Shown piece by piece: positions 11,105 to 23,300 of a stretch of 64,000 bases of DNA (position 1 is its first letter; each line of letters starts with the position of its first letter). Where the stretch lies: positions 186,001 to 250,000 of the forward strand of contig WHUX01000044.1 in the NCBI GenBank assembly GCA_015179025.1. The letters are read 5' to 3'. This stretch comes from Terfezia claveryi (taxonomy: Eukaryota; Ascomycota; Pezizomycetes; Pezizales; Pezizaceae). A program made the translations under genes and the position numbers. The notes beneath the pieces are model-generated. The model was not told where the DNA came from. It saw only the letters and a list, made by a program, of their open reading frames with translations, and did no database searches.

Positions 11105-14100
11105 GGCGTCGGAGAGGACCTCTATCTTCAGCGCACGCGAACTCTAATCTGTTGCAAGGGTATCGTCTCGCGCTTGTGGTAGAGCAGCATTGCACGCCAT
11201 TACCTTCGTTTGAGAAAAATCTTATTTTCTAGGTACATCTTTACAAACATTATACCCGCTTTTGCGTTTCCTTTGTCTGTCTTCTCTTTTCTCTTGTCTT
11301 TTGCTTGGAACCTTCTCAAGTTAGCCTCATAGCCTCATACCAGCCATGTTTATACTCACTCAATGCAAAATCTTCTTATGATCACTGAAACTCAAGCACA
11401 AGTCTTCAACCCTTGCCGCAGGGTGTACGGCGTCCGAGTATGTATGAAATCTGTCACTGTTAACAGTATTGTCAGGGCTCTGTGTCATTCCCTAACCATT
11501 CCCTACCCAATGCCACACGTTTAAGTTTCTTGGTTTCCTACCTGTATGCTTATATTGGCGTTTTTGCATGTCCGTATTTCTTCATTTTCTGCATGTATAC
11601 GTTGGCGTTTCACAAACTTTCTAGATGTGGCGTCCCATATTGCTGCATTTCTAAAGTAGGTCAGGTTCTTATGATCCCTCCTCATCCAGGTGTTTTTTGG
11701 GAGTTTAAAAATCACACATTTTTTTTCCCCTTTGTTCAACTCTCGGCTACAGTAATGCTTCAGGTGGCTAAAAAAAGTTTGCTACTGGGTTTCTTTTTTA
11801 AGGGGGAAAATTTCATTAATTTTTTTTTTACTTTTCTGGTTATATATATTTCATTGAGTATCCGTACATACATACCTGATTGACCCACGTCTTTGTATCA
11901 TCACTATACTATAAATTGTATATGTTACTGTAGTTAGGAAAGGAATTTGACGTTTGATTTTGGTTGTCTCACCACAGTTCACGCCTATGCAAAGGCTAGG
12001 TACATACCTCCTAGTTAATGCAGGGTTCCATACAGAAAAGGGAACATAGACACGTGACCACTCTACTCATTCGGCGGCATAACTTATCGTTAATGTGGAA
12101 CAAGATGTGACTGAACATACCTACCCTTGCATCTCTCTACGAGAGGTTGTGCAACCAGACTACCTACCCTTACATATGAAAGGCGTAGTAGATTTAGCCT
12201 TGCCCGACGGCAGCGCATACATAAACGCCGATTATAGGCTCTAACTATCGATAATCGATGACCGGGGGGGAGGGGAGGCGGGGAGGGGGGCGCTTGATAG
12301 GCCAAGTCTTACATATTTTCAATTAGTTTGAGTTGTTGCAAGCCCCCTGGGCATACCGGTATGTTTTGCCCCCACACGATCGATGTTTCGGATTTCGCGG
12401 AAGGAATTTGCGCGGGCGGGTGACGATCGGAGACAAGACAACATAAGACAAGCCAGCCTGCATCCATACATGTGAATGATGTAAGTATACGCCGGGCGGG
12501 AAATTTGGGGATGTTGTGGGGGAGGAAAAACCAAGTTCCCTTACTTAGTTGTAGGTACACTACCTTACCTATATTACATAGCTTGCTTGATCAGCAATTT
12601 TGCAAAATAGATTGTTTAACAACAGAAAAGGGAAGGGATCGCCAAACGCACGTGGTACTGGTAACTTAAGTTGAACATGTTTTCCTGACGGTGAAAAGAA
12701 ATGGGGGAAAACTGATGCCAGCAATAATGAAAGAGCCTTTTTTTTGAGCCGTTGGGGTTTTCTGTTGTTCTCCGGATACATACTTGTATGTATTATGCTT
12801 TTTTTTTTTTTTTTGGTATTTGAGTGAGTGTGTGTGTGGTGGAGGGGGGGAATGCTTTCTCGAGTTTGCAACGTGGGTTATCTTAGGGGAAAAAAAAAAA
12901 AAAAAAAAATTCGAGCGGACAACTATTGTTCCAGAATATTTGTATTTGTATTCATATAATTTTCGCGAACAATCAAGGTTTGCGACCCACACTTGTACGG
13001 TTGGCACCTACAGTTTGTACATACCATAACTCTGGTTACACACAATAAAATTTGAAAAGCAAAAGCCTACAACTGACAACTACAACTGTCTACTATTCTC
13101 CTCTCGTTTACTTCCATTCTGACAAACCATCTGAAAAAAACTTCATTCAGAGGTTCAGCCATTGCCTCTCCCACCTCCCTCTGGCTATACTTGTGTTACA
13201 TTAAATTACGTATTGCTCCAACCCAAGGACGCCTGGAGAGGGATCACCTCGAAAGCCCCCCCCACATTACTTCCGGGCAAAAGAGGTCCTCACAATGAAA
13301 GCCCACAATGCTCATTATATAGTGTGACACCTCACTAAGAGGATATATCTTCGGTATGCCTGCCCCAGGGTTTTGTAGAAATGCAACCTTGTCTGTTGAG
13401 CTAACCGTAAGATATGAAGTGAGTCAAGTCACATATCTCAGCTTCCATGGCTGAGATCTCAGGGTAAGAACAGAGTTGCTAAAATTTGTTGGCACTCATG
13501 AGGCATGGGGAATATTTTCAGAAAAGTCAGCATTTATTTGAACGTGTTTGGGCATCACTACAAGATATAGTGAATAATTAATTATTGGCTACAATTTTGG
13601 GAAAAACTGAACATGTAACTGAAACTTGAGCATGCTGTGGTCTCGTCCCTCAAATTAATCTACTTGCAAACCCCCCATTCGAATCCTACTGAGAACAACC
13701 AAAAAAAATTTCGTTACTCATTACCCAAGCAACCTAGCCTATGACAAGCTTATCCCGGAAAATCCATGCTATAACTTACCAAAGAGAAACGTAAGTTATG
13801 CCATCATACACTCCATACAATCGGGCTGGCCTTAAAATCTCGTACCCTGAATAACAGTGGCCTGAGCATGCAGCAAAATTTATAGCGGGAAATTTTAAAA
13901 CTCAGGCTTCTGTATGCAGGTAGGGTTACAAGACTTTTTTGCCATCTGACTATATCTTTGCTGCCACCGCTGCACCAGTCTGGGTCATGGTTCTTCCTTT
14001 ACCGTGTGCTACTTTCAAGAACTCAGTAGATTTGCTGCATGCTGTTCAATCCACAGACGCAATGCGATCTGCCTACTCTGTCTGCTAACTGCTAAACGTG

Positions 14101-15030
14101 TGCCTTCAGTATTTCCTGTGGTCCTCTGTTTGTTTCTTTCTATGTGAGGCCCTTCAACGATAGACAATGTTTATTGCGAATAAGTAGAGCTCTAGGACAG
14201 AGATGTGCCTAAACATTAGGTACAGACCGTTTTTCTCTTAGGTTTCACGGAGGAAGGTGATGTGGACGCTGAAGTTATGGTAGAAGACGTGGACTATATG
14301 CATGTGTAAAGTGATGAGGATCAAGTAGTTGCTCTTAGATCCGCCGGGATATCTTCCCCAGCCCTACCAGGGCGCAGGTCTACAAAAATGTACCTCGTCA
14401 TTGTATTCCTGCAGTTGTCTGGCATACCGCGCAGGATAGTACAACTAACCCTCCTCCCAGTGCGGCACATCCAGGCTACTCCTGCGGTCACATCCAACCA
14501 GACTATATACATCTACAGTCGCCTCCAATTATACGGTATGCTCCAATGCCCTTCTCAAGTGTTGTCGGCCAATTCGCTACTTTTTCTGGAGAGGACAGAG
14601 TAAACTGACGAGAGATTCCCGGGCAGGACTGAATAGCTCCTAACAAGTCAGTGATCGGTGTCACTCTATTTGAGAGAGCAGTCACTTCCTTCGACTTATA
14701 AGCTTATGTTTGCTTTTTATGTGGCCTTTTTCACAATCCAAATTTGTAATAGTGACTTGAGCTCTCGCATAGTCTTACAACTCCCCGTGAAGTATGAATA
14801 GGAATGCCCTCCCAGCCGGCACGCTCGTGACCTAGTGTTGACCCTCATTGGCTCTATATATATAGTATTTGCGGCTGATCTAACCACTGCAACTGGTGTG
14901 TAGACAAGGTAGGTAGCATTACATGTGCAGCTAGCTGTCCAGACGATATTTCGGCGAATGTATATATCTACATAGGAGGACGAGAATAGGATATACTTCA
15001 AATATTAATGGGCTTATAAGTACCGTATTA
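11105..15030. other. intergenic stretch without supported genes
   Basis: No frame shows domain motifs. The stretch is punctuated by low-complexity tracts: a T run near 11816, an 18-base T run near 12799, a 20-base A run near 12891 and a G-rich block at 12264-12290. The region 13.0-15.0 kb is plain AT-moderate sequence in which I see nothing to annotate. Confidence 0.5.
12264..12290 (+). other. G-quadruplex-capable G-rich block
   Basis: Four or more G tracts (7, 4, 4 and 6 guanines) separated by one to three bases lie within 27 bases, which fits the intramolecular G-quadruplex pattern. It follows the small palindrome ATCGATAATCGAT. No gene is adjacent within 1 kb. Confidence 0.6.
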
Positions 15031-15049
15031 ATTCGCGAGTAAGAAAGTA

Positions 15050-15816
15050 CTACTCGAGAGGGAGCAGTTAGACTTGGCTGGGTCAAAGCCCACGTGGGCA
15101 TCTAGGGCAATGAGCTAGCTGACTCCTTAGCAAAAGAAGGGGCGGAACTGGAGTACCCCGACCATCCCCTAATTACCGAAGGGGGATTGAAACAGGAATG
15201 GAAGCGAAGAAGGGCAGGCGAGAGGCAGGTGACCGGATCGGGGAAAAGCAGAGTGATAGGGTGGAATAGGAGGGCAAGGATCAATTACGTACACTGCAGG
15301 ACGGGGAAGGGCAACCTCCAGTCCTGGCGGGCTCGTTTAGATGATTCGGTTGACCCTACCTGCCGGAGGTGCGGAAGGCACAAGGAGACAGGCAAGCATG
15401 TTGCCTTGGCCTGCCCTCACGGGGAGGAGATAGGCAGGAGGTGGACGAGAGAAAGAGGTGGTTAAAAAAGGTAAAAGATGGAGGGAAGGAGGTCATGGTA
15501 GACCTGGCCGAGTCCTTCTTCGCCAAATTAGACCTGGGTAGACCTGGGGTGAGCAGCAGGCTGGGGTGAAGGGGTTAAGGGGAGGGCCGGGACGGGCGTG
15601 GCGGTGGAAGTCTTCTAATATGGTGAGAGGCCGGTTAGTGGGCGTGGCGGAGGGGGTAGGGGTGTTTCTGCTTTTCTTTGGCTTGGGAGGCTGGGCGTTT
15701 ATGCAGCCCGTTGTCCGGTGGCTGTACTGAGTCTTTTAAGATGAGGGAACGGGACCGTCTCATAGCCTTAGGCTCCATAGACGTATAGACTCCAAAAAAA
15801 AAAAAAAAAAAAAAAA
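15050..15816 (+). mobile_element. 5'-truncated LINE: RNase H and C-terminal zinc motif plus poly-A
   Basis: The frame from about 15070 to 15465 reads VRLGWVKAHVGI, a TAG stop, then GNELADSLAKEGAEL: the last catalytic motif of the RNase H domain found in I/Tad-type non-LTR retrotransposons. It is followed by the cysteine/histidine motif TCRRCGRHKETGKHVALAC, the usual C-terminal end of the ORF2 protein. A roughly 320-base 3' region then ends in 23 consecutive A residues (15794-15816), as expected for target-primed insertion. The reverse transcriptase part is absent, so this is a dead 5'-truncated copy with one nonsense codon. The exact 5' end and target duplication were not found. Confidence 0.8.
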
Positions 15817-15890
15817 CTCATGTCATGAACTCATGGCGACATGCCACTCATGTCATGGCCACTCATGGCGATGTCACTCACGTAACTCCA
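15817..15890 (+). repeat. short tandem repeat of ACTCATGGCGAC-like units
   Basis: Directly after the LINE poly-A tract, imperfect copies of ACTCATG(G/T)C(G/A) follow each other about six times. No function is apparent. Confidence 0.5.
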
Positions 15891-16257
15891 GAATTTACCT
15901 GCTTTCAGCAATACCTGTAACGGCAGTCATTAGCATTATCCCTTCATAGATGTTAACTCAGGATGGAATGAAGACCTACAATACGTGTAGGAGCAAATGG
16001 ATTGTCAAGATAATGGTGAGAATTCCATATACGTATTCATAGAATAGTAGTCTAACTGATCAATATCCTGAAAGCATGAAAAGCAGGTATGTAAGGGCAG
16101 AACATGGTACTGATTCATACATATCAGCAACACAAGCGCAGAGAGGGGGGAAATATCTGGAGGTCAACATCTCTGTCAGCTCCCATGGATAGAGACTTTC
16201 ACCTAGAAGGTCCCCACACAATAGAGTAGACAGCCACTTGACAGCAAGCACAGAGTG

Positions 16258-16420
16258 GGTTCTCACGTACGGGAGGTTACCCACGATTTCTCACGTACGG
16301 GAGGTTATCCACAATTTCTCACGTACAGGAGATACACTCACGTAGGGGAGGGTACTCACGATTTCTCACGTACGGGAGGTTATCCACAATTTCTCACGTA
16401 CAGGAGATACACTCACGCCG
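16258..16420 (+). repeat. minisatellite of TTCTCACGTACGGGAGG units
   Basis: Six related units of 23-28 bases, each containing CTCACGTA(C)GGGAG, are arranged in tandem. A higher-order period of about 75 bases is visible, because 16286-16360 is largely repeated at 16361-16420. It lies about 180 bases beyond the stop codon of the protease gene. Confidence 0.8.
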
Positions 16421-16594
16421 GTAGACATGTCCAACCTTAGATTCTTTTTCATTCTTTCTCAATTGGTAAATATAAGATCAAGCATGGGACCTACATCCCT
16501 AAACCGTAGATATGAGTACTACATAGTAGATTTGTACTGATAACTCAGAGAAGCTCAGTATAAACATCATAACATCGAGTAACAAGTCGTTTTC

Positions 16595-18189
16595 TTATTC
16601 ATCAAGTCCAGGCATCCCGAATTCCAAATTCAAACCCTCTTTCTCTTTCCACCACTTCAAGAGTTGGGATGCGGGGGTGAGAAAAGTGATATCTAACACT
16701 TCGTTGTCCTTGCTCGTGTACTTCCGATGCCCTCCAAACATCATCCCTACCACACGACGAAACCTGGTACTTGACGATCTTTCCACACATAAGGCTCCTG
16801 AGTCCCCAACATGAGAAAATAATCCTCCCATTTCAAATACTTTCCTTGGCTGTGGAATGATAATACACTCTTCGGTTTCATAGGTGATCCCATTTTTGCA
16901 TAACCTGTCTGTCAGTGCAACCTGCGCTTTAACTGCGTTTATGATGCCGTTCGTGCAACCAGTTGTTCGCCCATTAACTTTCGTCACATACATATCCTTT
17001 TGTGGGTCTATATGGCCCTGGATCTCGAGTGGGCGCCAATCGCTTGTTCGGAACAAGCAGTTTTTTCCGATACGGTCTGTTCATTTCGGAATATGGTTAG
17101 CATTAGGGTAGGAGTAAGACGGTAATTCAAGAAATCACACCTTGATTGACAATTAATAGGGCGTAGTCCTGCCATTGCCCATCCACACCTACAACAGCCG
17201 AGAGAACACTACAAAACTCCCTTTCCTTTTGAAGAAATTCCCGCATTTCGTTTTCGGTCTCCACCAGAAAATCTACCGCACCTGCTAGGCGTCTTTGGAG
17301 ACTCGGAATTGACCCTTCCGCTGTTTTGTTTTGTTGAGACAATTTCACGCACTCCACAATACGTTGATGGTGATTCTTTTGCTCGCGTTTAAGATTCTTG
17401 TGAAAATCTTGATCAGATGGTTGTGTTAAAGTAATATTATCCTTCTCCGTGATTTTGACCGGAAGTGATGGTATCTGGCCCCTGGACTGAGCTGCCACCA
17501 CATGTCCAGCTGTCACTCCATAACAGCTTCCATTGTCTACATCAAAAACCCAACCACCGAATGTGCCACTCGTATAATTATCCTTTACCCCAATGCTTCT
17601 TCCCATGGTGATCTTTTGCTCGAATGCCGTGCTACCTGTACTCGACACCTGTTCCTCGGGCATTTCCGCTAGGGGTTGGACATTACCAGTATGAATCTCA
17701 ATCCTTAAAGGCGTGTCAATCGTGACAAGTTCCTGTAGGAGCCTGTTGCTTGGTTTAGGGCAGGATATATAGATTGATGGTGTATAGCCACGCTGTTCTT
17801 TTTCATTCTTTGAAGGATACTTGACTCGCCCCAGGAGTGTGATCAAAAAGTCCTTGGGGGAGTGCTCCCTTAGAAGATACTTTACAGACGTAAGAACCCT
17901 GAGATATTCGCTTTTCGCTGTTGGTGCTTGGGCTGCATCATAGGCAGTGAGGGTGAAAAAAACTTGAAGTTGACCAGACCAAGCTTCTCGATCCGAAAAA
18001 AACTCATTTTCGACGATAGGGATGTTCAAATTATAGGAATGAGATTTTTCGAAGGGCAACGGGCGGATGATCCAACTGTGACCAGGATCTGTTTCATGAA
18101 TGCTCTCCATGCCTAGGTATTAAGGTAAGTTGGCAGCCAATTACTAGCAGAATAAGACAAGATAACTTACTAATGTTCACCATGGCCAT
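16595..18189 (-). CDS. trypsin-like serine protease-fold protein
   Basis: Predicted chymotrypsin-fold protein of about 483 residues counted from the ATG at 18110. The catalytic triad is visible in order: His in YGVTAGHVV, Asp in WQDYALLIV, Ser in VGDSGALC. The VNGRTTGCTNG strand between Asp and Ser is typical of fungal trypsin-like proteins of this kind. Exon A (18110-17141) and exon B (17076-16595) are joined over a 64-base intron with GTGTGA donor, GCTAAC branch and AACAG acceptor, giving NQDRIGKNCLFR. A further 5' exon is possible: ATG at 18189, donor GTAAGT at 18170, acceptor TAG at 18113, keeping the frame and adding seven residues. The N-terminal ~170 residues match nothing I know, and there is no signal peptide, so the protein is probably intracellular. 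The substrate is unknown. Confidence 0.75.
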
Positions 18190-18372
18190 CTTGTGTTGGG
18201 GTTCGTACTCAGCCGTGCCGCCCGCCTTATATAACTATATTGAAAGCCACGTAAGGTTAGTAAAGTCTCATGCCTAATGCTCATCAAGGTTTGCGTAAGT
18301 TTGTAGACACTAACCTAACTTTGCTGTAGTACGCCTTGAATGACTATTACGTAACTTTTGGATCTCACCTAA

Positions 18373-18951
18373 TCAATATGCCTCGCCGGTTAGTTGAATA
18401 GTAATGCTCGCCCGCTGATTTGCAGTTCTCTCACCCTCTAAAACAAGCTGCTCTGGGCCACGGGTGATAGTATCGGCACGGGTGAAACATCTCTGAATCA
18501 ATCCTTGATCCGCAGGCATATACGGGTTGTAATGGGCTGAAGGCAGTACGGTACGTGGTGATTCTTGTATCTGCAGCTGCTGGACCTGAGCTGAATTTGG
18601 TACACCTTTTATTAGTAGAGTCCACACACAGCAAGTGCAGTACCTACCTGTTCTCAGAGACTCAGTTATGCTTGCGAGCTGGTCAACACCTATTTCTCGC
18701 TCCCCCCCAACGTCGACATTCATGAGGTCTGGCCTCCTCTGAATGTTCATCAATTCAGGTTGCATGAATTCGGAGCCATGAACAGAACCTCGCCCTCCCT
18801 CCAACTCAGCGGGTTCTTTCTCTCGCTCCCCCTGATGTACTAGTCGAGGGAGTCCTTAGTAACTCAGAAAGAGAAGTCCATGAGCGTAACTCCTACCTTG
18901 ATATCGATGTGGTTTCCCAGGGGATGGCCTATGCTTTCGTTCCCACGACAT
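18373..18951 (-). CDS. small hypothetical protein with introns
   Basis: Unrecognised gene, about 149 residues as modelled. Proposed exons are 18951-18897 (starting MSWERKHRPSPGKPHRYQ), 18854-18648 and 18590-18373. Intron 2 is well supported: GTAGGT donor, ACTAAT branch-like motif, TTCAG acceptor, in-frame join LRT/AQVQQLQIQ. Intron 1 would be only 42 bases, which is short, so the true start may instead be an internal ATG such as that of MQPELMNIQRRP. The product is hydrophilic, without signal peptide or membrane segment, and ends ANQRASITIQLTGEAY. It lies about 180 bases upstream of the trypsin-like gene on the same strand, so the two could be co-expressed neighbours, but no functional link is visible. 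Confidence 0.45.
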
Positions 18952-19762
18952 TGTAAAGATCCTGCTCATCATGAACAGTCAGCGCCAGTTACTGTGCAGA
19001 GGAGAAAGTTCAAGGTGGGGCGTTGACTGATATATCGATAGAATAGCCCACCCTTGAGAAGAGAGGTGGTTTTGGAAGGTTGAGAATGGAGCCCGTATGT
19101 ATCAGAAGTTTCAAGAGCAGGGAAACCGGAAGTGGCCCACGAGAACGGAGGTGGCTGCGTGAGAGAGGAGGTAGTCTGGGGGAAGAAGCTTATACATAGC
19201 AGATGAGATCTCCAAGGTACCGCCAGTTTGGGAAGTGCAGAGGTGCCCGTTTGTAGTGCCGAGACTACCGTTTGTAGTGTGTCTGGGAGAACTACTAGTC
19301 AATCAGACTAACTACTTATAGACGGTCTCGACATTGCCTCATTCAGACATGGCAGATCAGCTCAAAGTAAACCAGGAATATATACTACACACACTCAAGA
19401 GGTACAACATCCGAACGAGCCACCTGATTTGAATTTGTGCAGCAGATAAGGGCGTTGGAAGAACATTGATGATGCCTAACTTAATGCCGAGATCATTCAA
19501 GATTGTAAAGGCAGTTTGAATACCTTGGGAAGGGGGGATTGTCTATTACGAGAGTCGGGAAGGCGAGTGTGGTTTTGGTTTTTCGGCAGTCTGGAAAGTG
19601 CCATGGGTAAGGGTTTTTTCCGAAGCAAAGGTTGAATTGCAATGGAAGGGTAGGAATTGAGTTTTGTCGTCTGGCACATGTTTGAAATATCCCATATTAT
19701 TCCTGTTATTTAACAAACTTTCTGGTGTTGAGACGCAGTTACCAATTTTAAATTGGTTACGA
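18952..19762. other. intergenic stretch before the Helitron relic
   Basis: Contains the presumed promoter side of the minus-strand gene ending at 18951. I see no motif or coding signal; the frames here are short shadows. Confidence 0.4.
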
Positions 19763-19903
19763 AGTTGACATTATTTTGCCTGGTAGACATTTTGCGTCTT
19801 GGCAGTCACGGGACTGCATTTCGGGCAGCCGTGATCATTAAGCTTACTAAGAAAAGGACTCTCAGCAATTCCGCAGAACAACAGCGGCTGTCATCAGCAA
19901 CCA

Positions 19904-20300
19904 TCCACTATAATGAATCCCATCTCCTGTTCCCGATGCCTACGCGGGTACGATCCCGATCACTAGACAAGTACACAGCATAAGGGTCGAAGTATGGCCT
20001 GTAATAGTTGTCGCTCGAAGCGTAATGGCAAATTGCCAGTGAGTAGCCATTCAAATAGTAATCATTGACTAACAGTGAGCAAGCAGAACAAGAATGAGCA
20101 ACTTGACCAATAGCTATAATGAATCCCGCTGCCTGTTCCCGATGCCTACGTCGGTACGATCCTGATCACTGGACAAGTACCGTACACAGCATAAGGGTCG
20201 AAGTATGGCCTGTAATGGTTATCGCTCGAAGCGTATTGTCAAACTGACAGTGAGTAGCCATTCAAATAGTACTCATAGTAATCATAGACTAACAGTGAGC
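19904..20300 (+). repeat. tandem duplication of the Helitron 5' exon and intron
   Basis: Two copies (about 19904-20080 and 20114-20300) share ATGAATCCC, the cysteine-rich SCSRCLR coding stretch, GGGTCGAAGTATGGCCTG and an intron running from GTGAGTAGCCATTCAAATAG to the GACTAACAG acceptor. The first copy lacks the downstream coding part, so this is a local duplication within the element. Confidence 0.7.
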
Positions 20301-20301
20301 T

Positions 20302-23300
20302 ATGCAGGCCAAGCGTGAAGAGCAACTAGAGCAGTTGCGTGTAGAAGAAACCAATGGTCAAGATAGTGGGAATGTCCATTCAACATCTCCTGTGTTGTCT
20401 CAACCTTCACCTCATCTCCGGCAGCCTCTATCACTTCAACTCTCACCAGGCAGCCTCTATCACTACAACTCTCACCACAACATCAAGATATACCGCCACA
20501 ACGTCAAAATATACGAGCACAATCACCGGTACTTGGCGGTTTGAGCTCTCAGCGCACCATTCCCACTCTTACTTCATTCGCAGGGGCTATATCTGAGATA
20601 AGCATAGCAGAATGCGCAATATGTGAAGAAGTGGGAATAAACCTGAAAGTGCGCAATATTGACGGTATTGTGGCCTGTCAGCAATGTATTCGGGAACGAT
20701 CACATCAGGGATGGAGTGGGACATATCGATTCAGTGCACAAAATGATATGTTACCAGGAGTGATACCAGTACAGTTGAGTGCTTTGGGGAAGCCTACTGT
20801 GATAGAAGCAATGATTCTCGCTTTAATCCACCCAGTTATTCGAGTTTACAAGGTCCGTGGATATGGCCAATACAAAGGTGGAAAGGTACATGTGATAAAC
20901 TTTCCTCAAGATCCGACAGAGGTTTTCCACATTATCCCCCGACTGCCTGAGGAGATGCCTATGGTAATTTTACGAGTACGAGAGGCTGGACAACATGGTG
21001 CTCAGGACCCACCTACGCCATTGAAGAAATTTGAGATCAACGTTCATCGAGTCAGGGCCTGGATGAATTATCTGTGCCAGAATAATCGGTAGTATCGAAA
21101 TGTGCAGCAAGATATTTCCCGCCTAGACGCATACATTGATCAGCTTGAAAATATGTCCACGCAACAACGGTTTGAGGTTTTGCTTGATGAAGAATGGAAT
21201 CCTGGGATAGGAGCAGGGCCGGTAGAAAATGAGGATACGGATCAACAGGAGACTCGGACAGGAGTCCACAGAGGACAGATCTCTATCAAAGAGTGGGCTG
21301 CTTTACAGAGATTCCTAAACTTGAGACCAGTAACACAGCAGGGTCATGCGCCTCAAGTCACTTATCCTCCGGTTGAGCAAGCTCCCATTAATGAATTTAA
21401 ACAAGAGGGCTATATTGTCAAGGCATTCCCTTGCCTATTTCCATCTGGAACAGCGGATCTGGTCTATGAGAAGTACCGTGAAAAGAAGGTTACCTCAACA
21501 GAGTATTTTTGCCATTTCATTCGTTATAGGGATGGTAGGTTTGCAGAGGATCCTCGCTTTATATTTTTTGCATTAAATAGCAAATATCGCTGGCGACTGG
21601 GTGCATAGCTGGCTATTTTGTTAAGAAGGGTCAATTCGAAACAGTGAATGTTCGTGAGTTACGAGAAGAGATTGAGAACCCTTTGGCGGTATTGGGACAG
21701 CGACTGTGCCGGTATGCGGCATCGATTCCCGGTTTGGCACCATATTGGCATCATCAACGCTCAGAGCTGCATTCAATCATTCGCTCCTCCTGCCCACATG
21801 CATTTGTCACCTTCAGTGCAGCAGATACGCATTGGGTAGACATACATCGGTTAATTGAGAAGCAGAGAGCTATGATTGTTGGAGGCCCCATCCTTGATCT
21901 GGAAGCTCTTCCTGAACGCAAGGCCTTTAAACGTCGGAATTAAAATCCTCAGTCATACCCCCAGTTCTCTAGTGAGTTTCTAGTAGTGAGATTCAATATA
22001 TTTGTGGAGAAAGTACTATTGCGTTACCCTGAGATGCGAGTCCATAACTACTGGTTGTGGTAATTTCGTGGGTCCGGTCATCTGCATGGATCTATATGGA
22101 TTGAAGTGCACCTGCCGTTAGCACCTTATCTCTTGATTTTGCTGAAGACCGACTAACATTCGAATCTTATTGGAACCAATCTCGAGTACGGGTTGATACA
22201 CCTATCAAGGGCCTTTTTCCAGCTCCTATACATCCTTGCCGTCATAATCTTCCTCTTGATAATAATGTACTCCTGGATCACTCATACCTTTCGAATCTAG
22301 TACAGAAACATACCTGTGGCTCATATTGCTTAAGAAAAAGGCGCGGGCAGGTACCAGCTGAAGGGGAGGCTGTACTTTATTGTCGGTTCCATTTTCCAGC
22401 AAGCTCTCATCCAAGAACAGAGATCTGTAAGAATAGCGATGGACGGTGGTTTCTGAATTTGGAGAGAACCACAGAGGATATTGACACAAATAAATACAAC
22501 CCAGTATATCTGCAGGCCTGGCGAGCAAATATGGTCTTCCAGCCAGTTCTTAGTCTGAATGCTGTTGTTGATTATATCACTAAGTATGCATCTAAGACCG
22601 AGACATCATCTACAAACCTCCAATCAGTCATGAGGACTGCAGCAAATAAATGCAATGAAGACACTCCAGCTCAGGTCTTTTTCAAGAAAATGTTCTATTC
22701 ATTTGCTATGGAGAGGGACTTTTCTGCTCAGGAGGCATGTCATTTACTCCAAGGATTGAATTTGGTAGAGTCTACATGGATAGTAGTTACCCTAAACCTC
22801 ACTGACACAGCTTTTTTTTTTTTTTTAAGTACTTGTTACTCATATGCGGTCCTGTTAGGAGGACCATGATGAGCCACCCGGAATCCCGGGTGGGTTCAGG
22901 ACCAGGCAAGTTAATCTGCCAGGTCCGCCGCAATTAGTCTGGTTGGCACTAACCGCAATGCTAGTGCTAAGTACATGTATACAAAAGAGAGTCGTGAGCG
23001 GGGCTCCTATGCTGTCATTAACCGGCAGTGCCGGATGAGCCCTTGAGCCCTGACAGGAACCCCGGATGAACAGAAACCACACCACAAATACAAGCCCCCC
23101 CCGCCCCTCCCCCCCTCGCTCAATGGAACCAGTGCTCGTCTCGCTCCTCTTCCTGTCAAAAGCCCAGAATGCCTCACGTGAGCTCTCTGTATAGATATCC
23201 GAAATAGGCCTCTGTGGCCTCGTAAGTCTCCTCCCCCTCCTTCCGCCAATCCGGTTCGTCTAATTTTTCCCAAGTATTCCTGTCCGGAGGAGGAGAGCCC

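Noticed and set aside
10860..11147. 95-codon ORF after the bZIP gene
   Set aside because: Starts at GTG, differs in frame from the neighbouring short frame and shows no motif.
11482..11883. 133-codon plus-strand ORF
   Set aside because: Rich in Phe and Leu because of T-rich sequence (including long T runs); no motif. Random low-complexity frame.
13671..13700. B-box-like ATTCGAATCC suggesting a tRNA
   Set aside because: No A box or cloverleaf can be formed upstream.
16258..16420. Possible CRISPR array
   Set aside because: Regularly repeated units, but there are no unique spacers and the genome is eukaryotic; it is a minisatellite.
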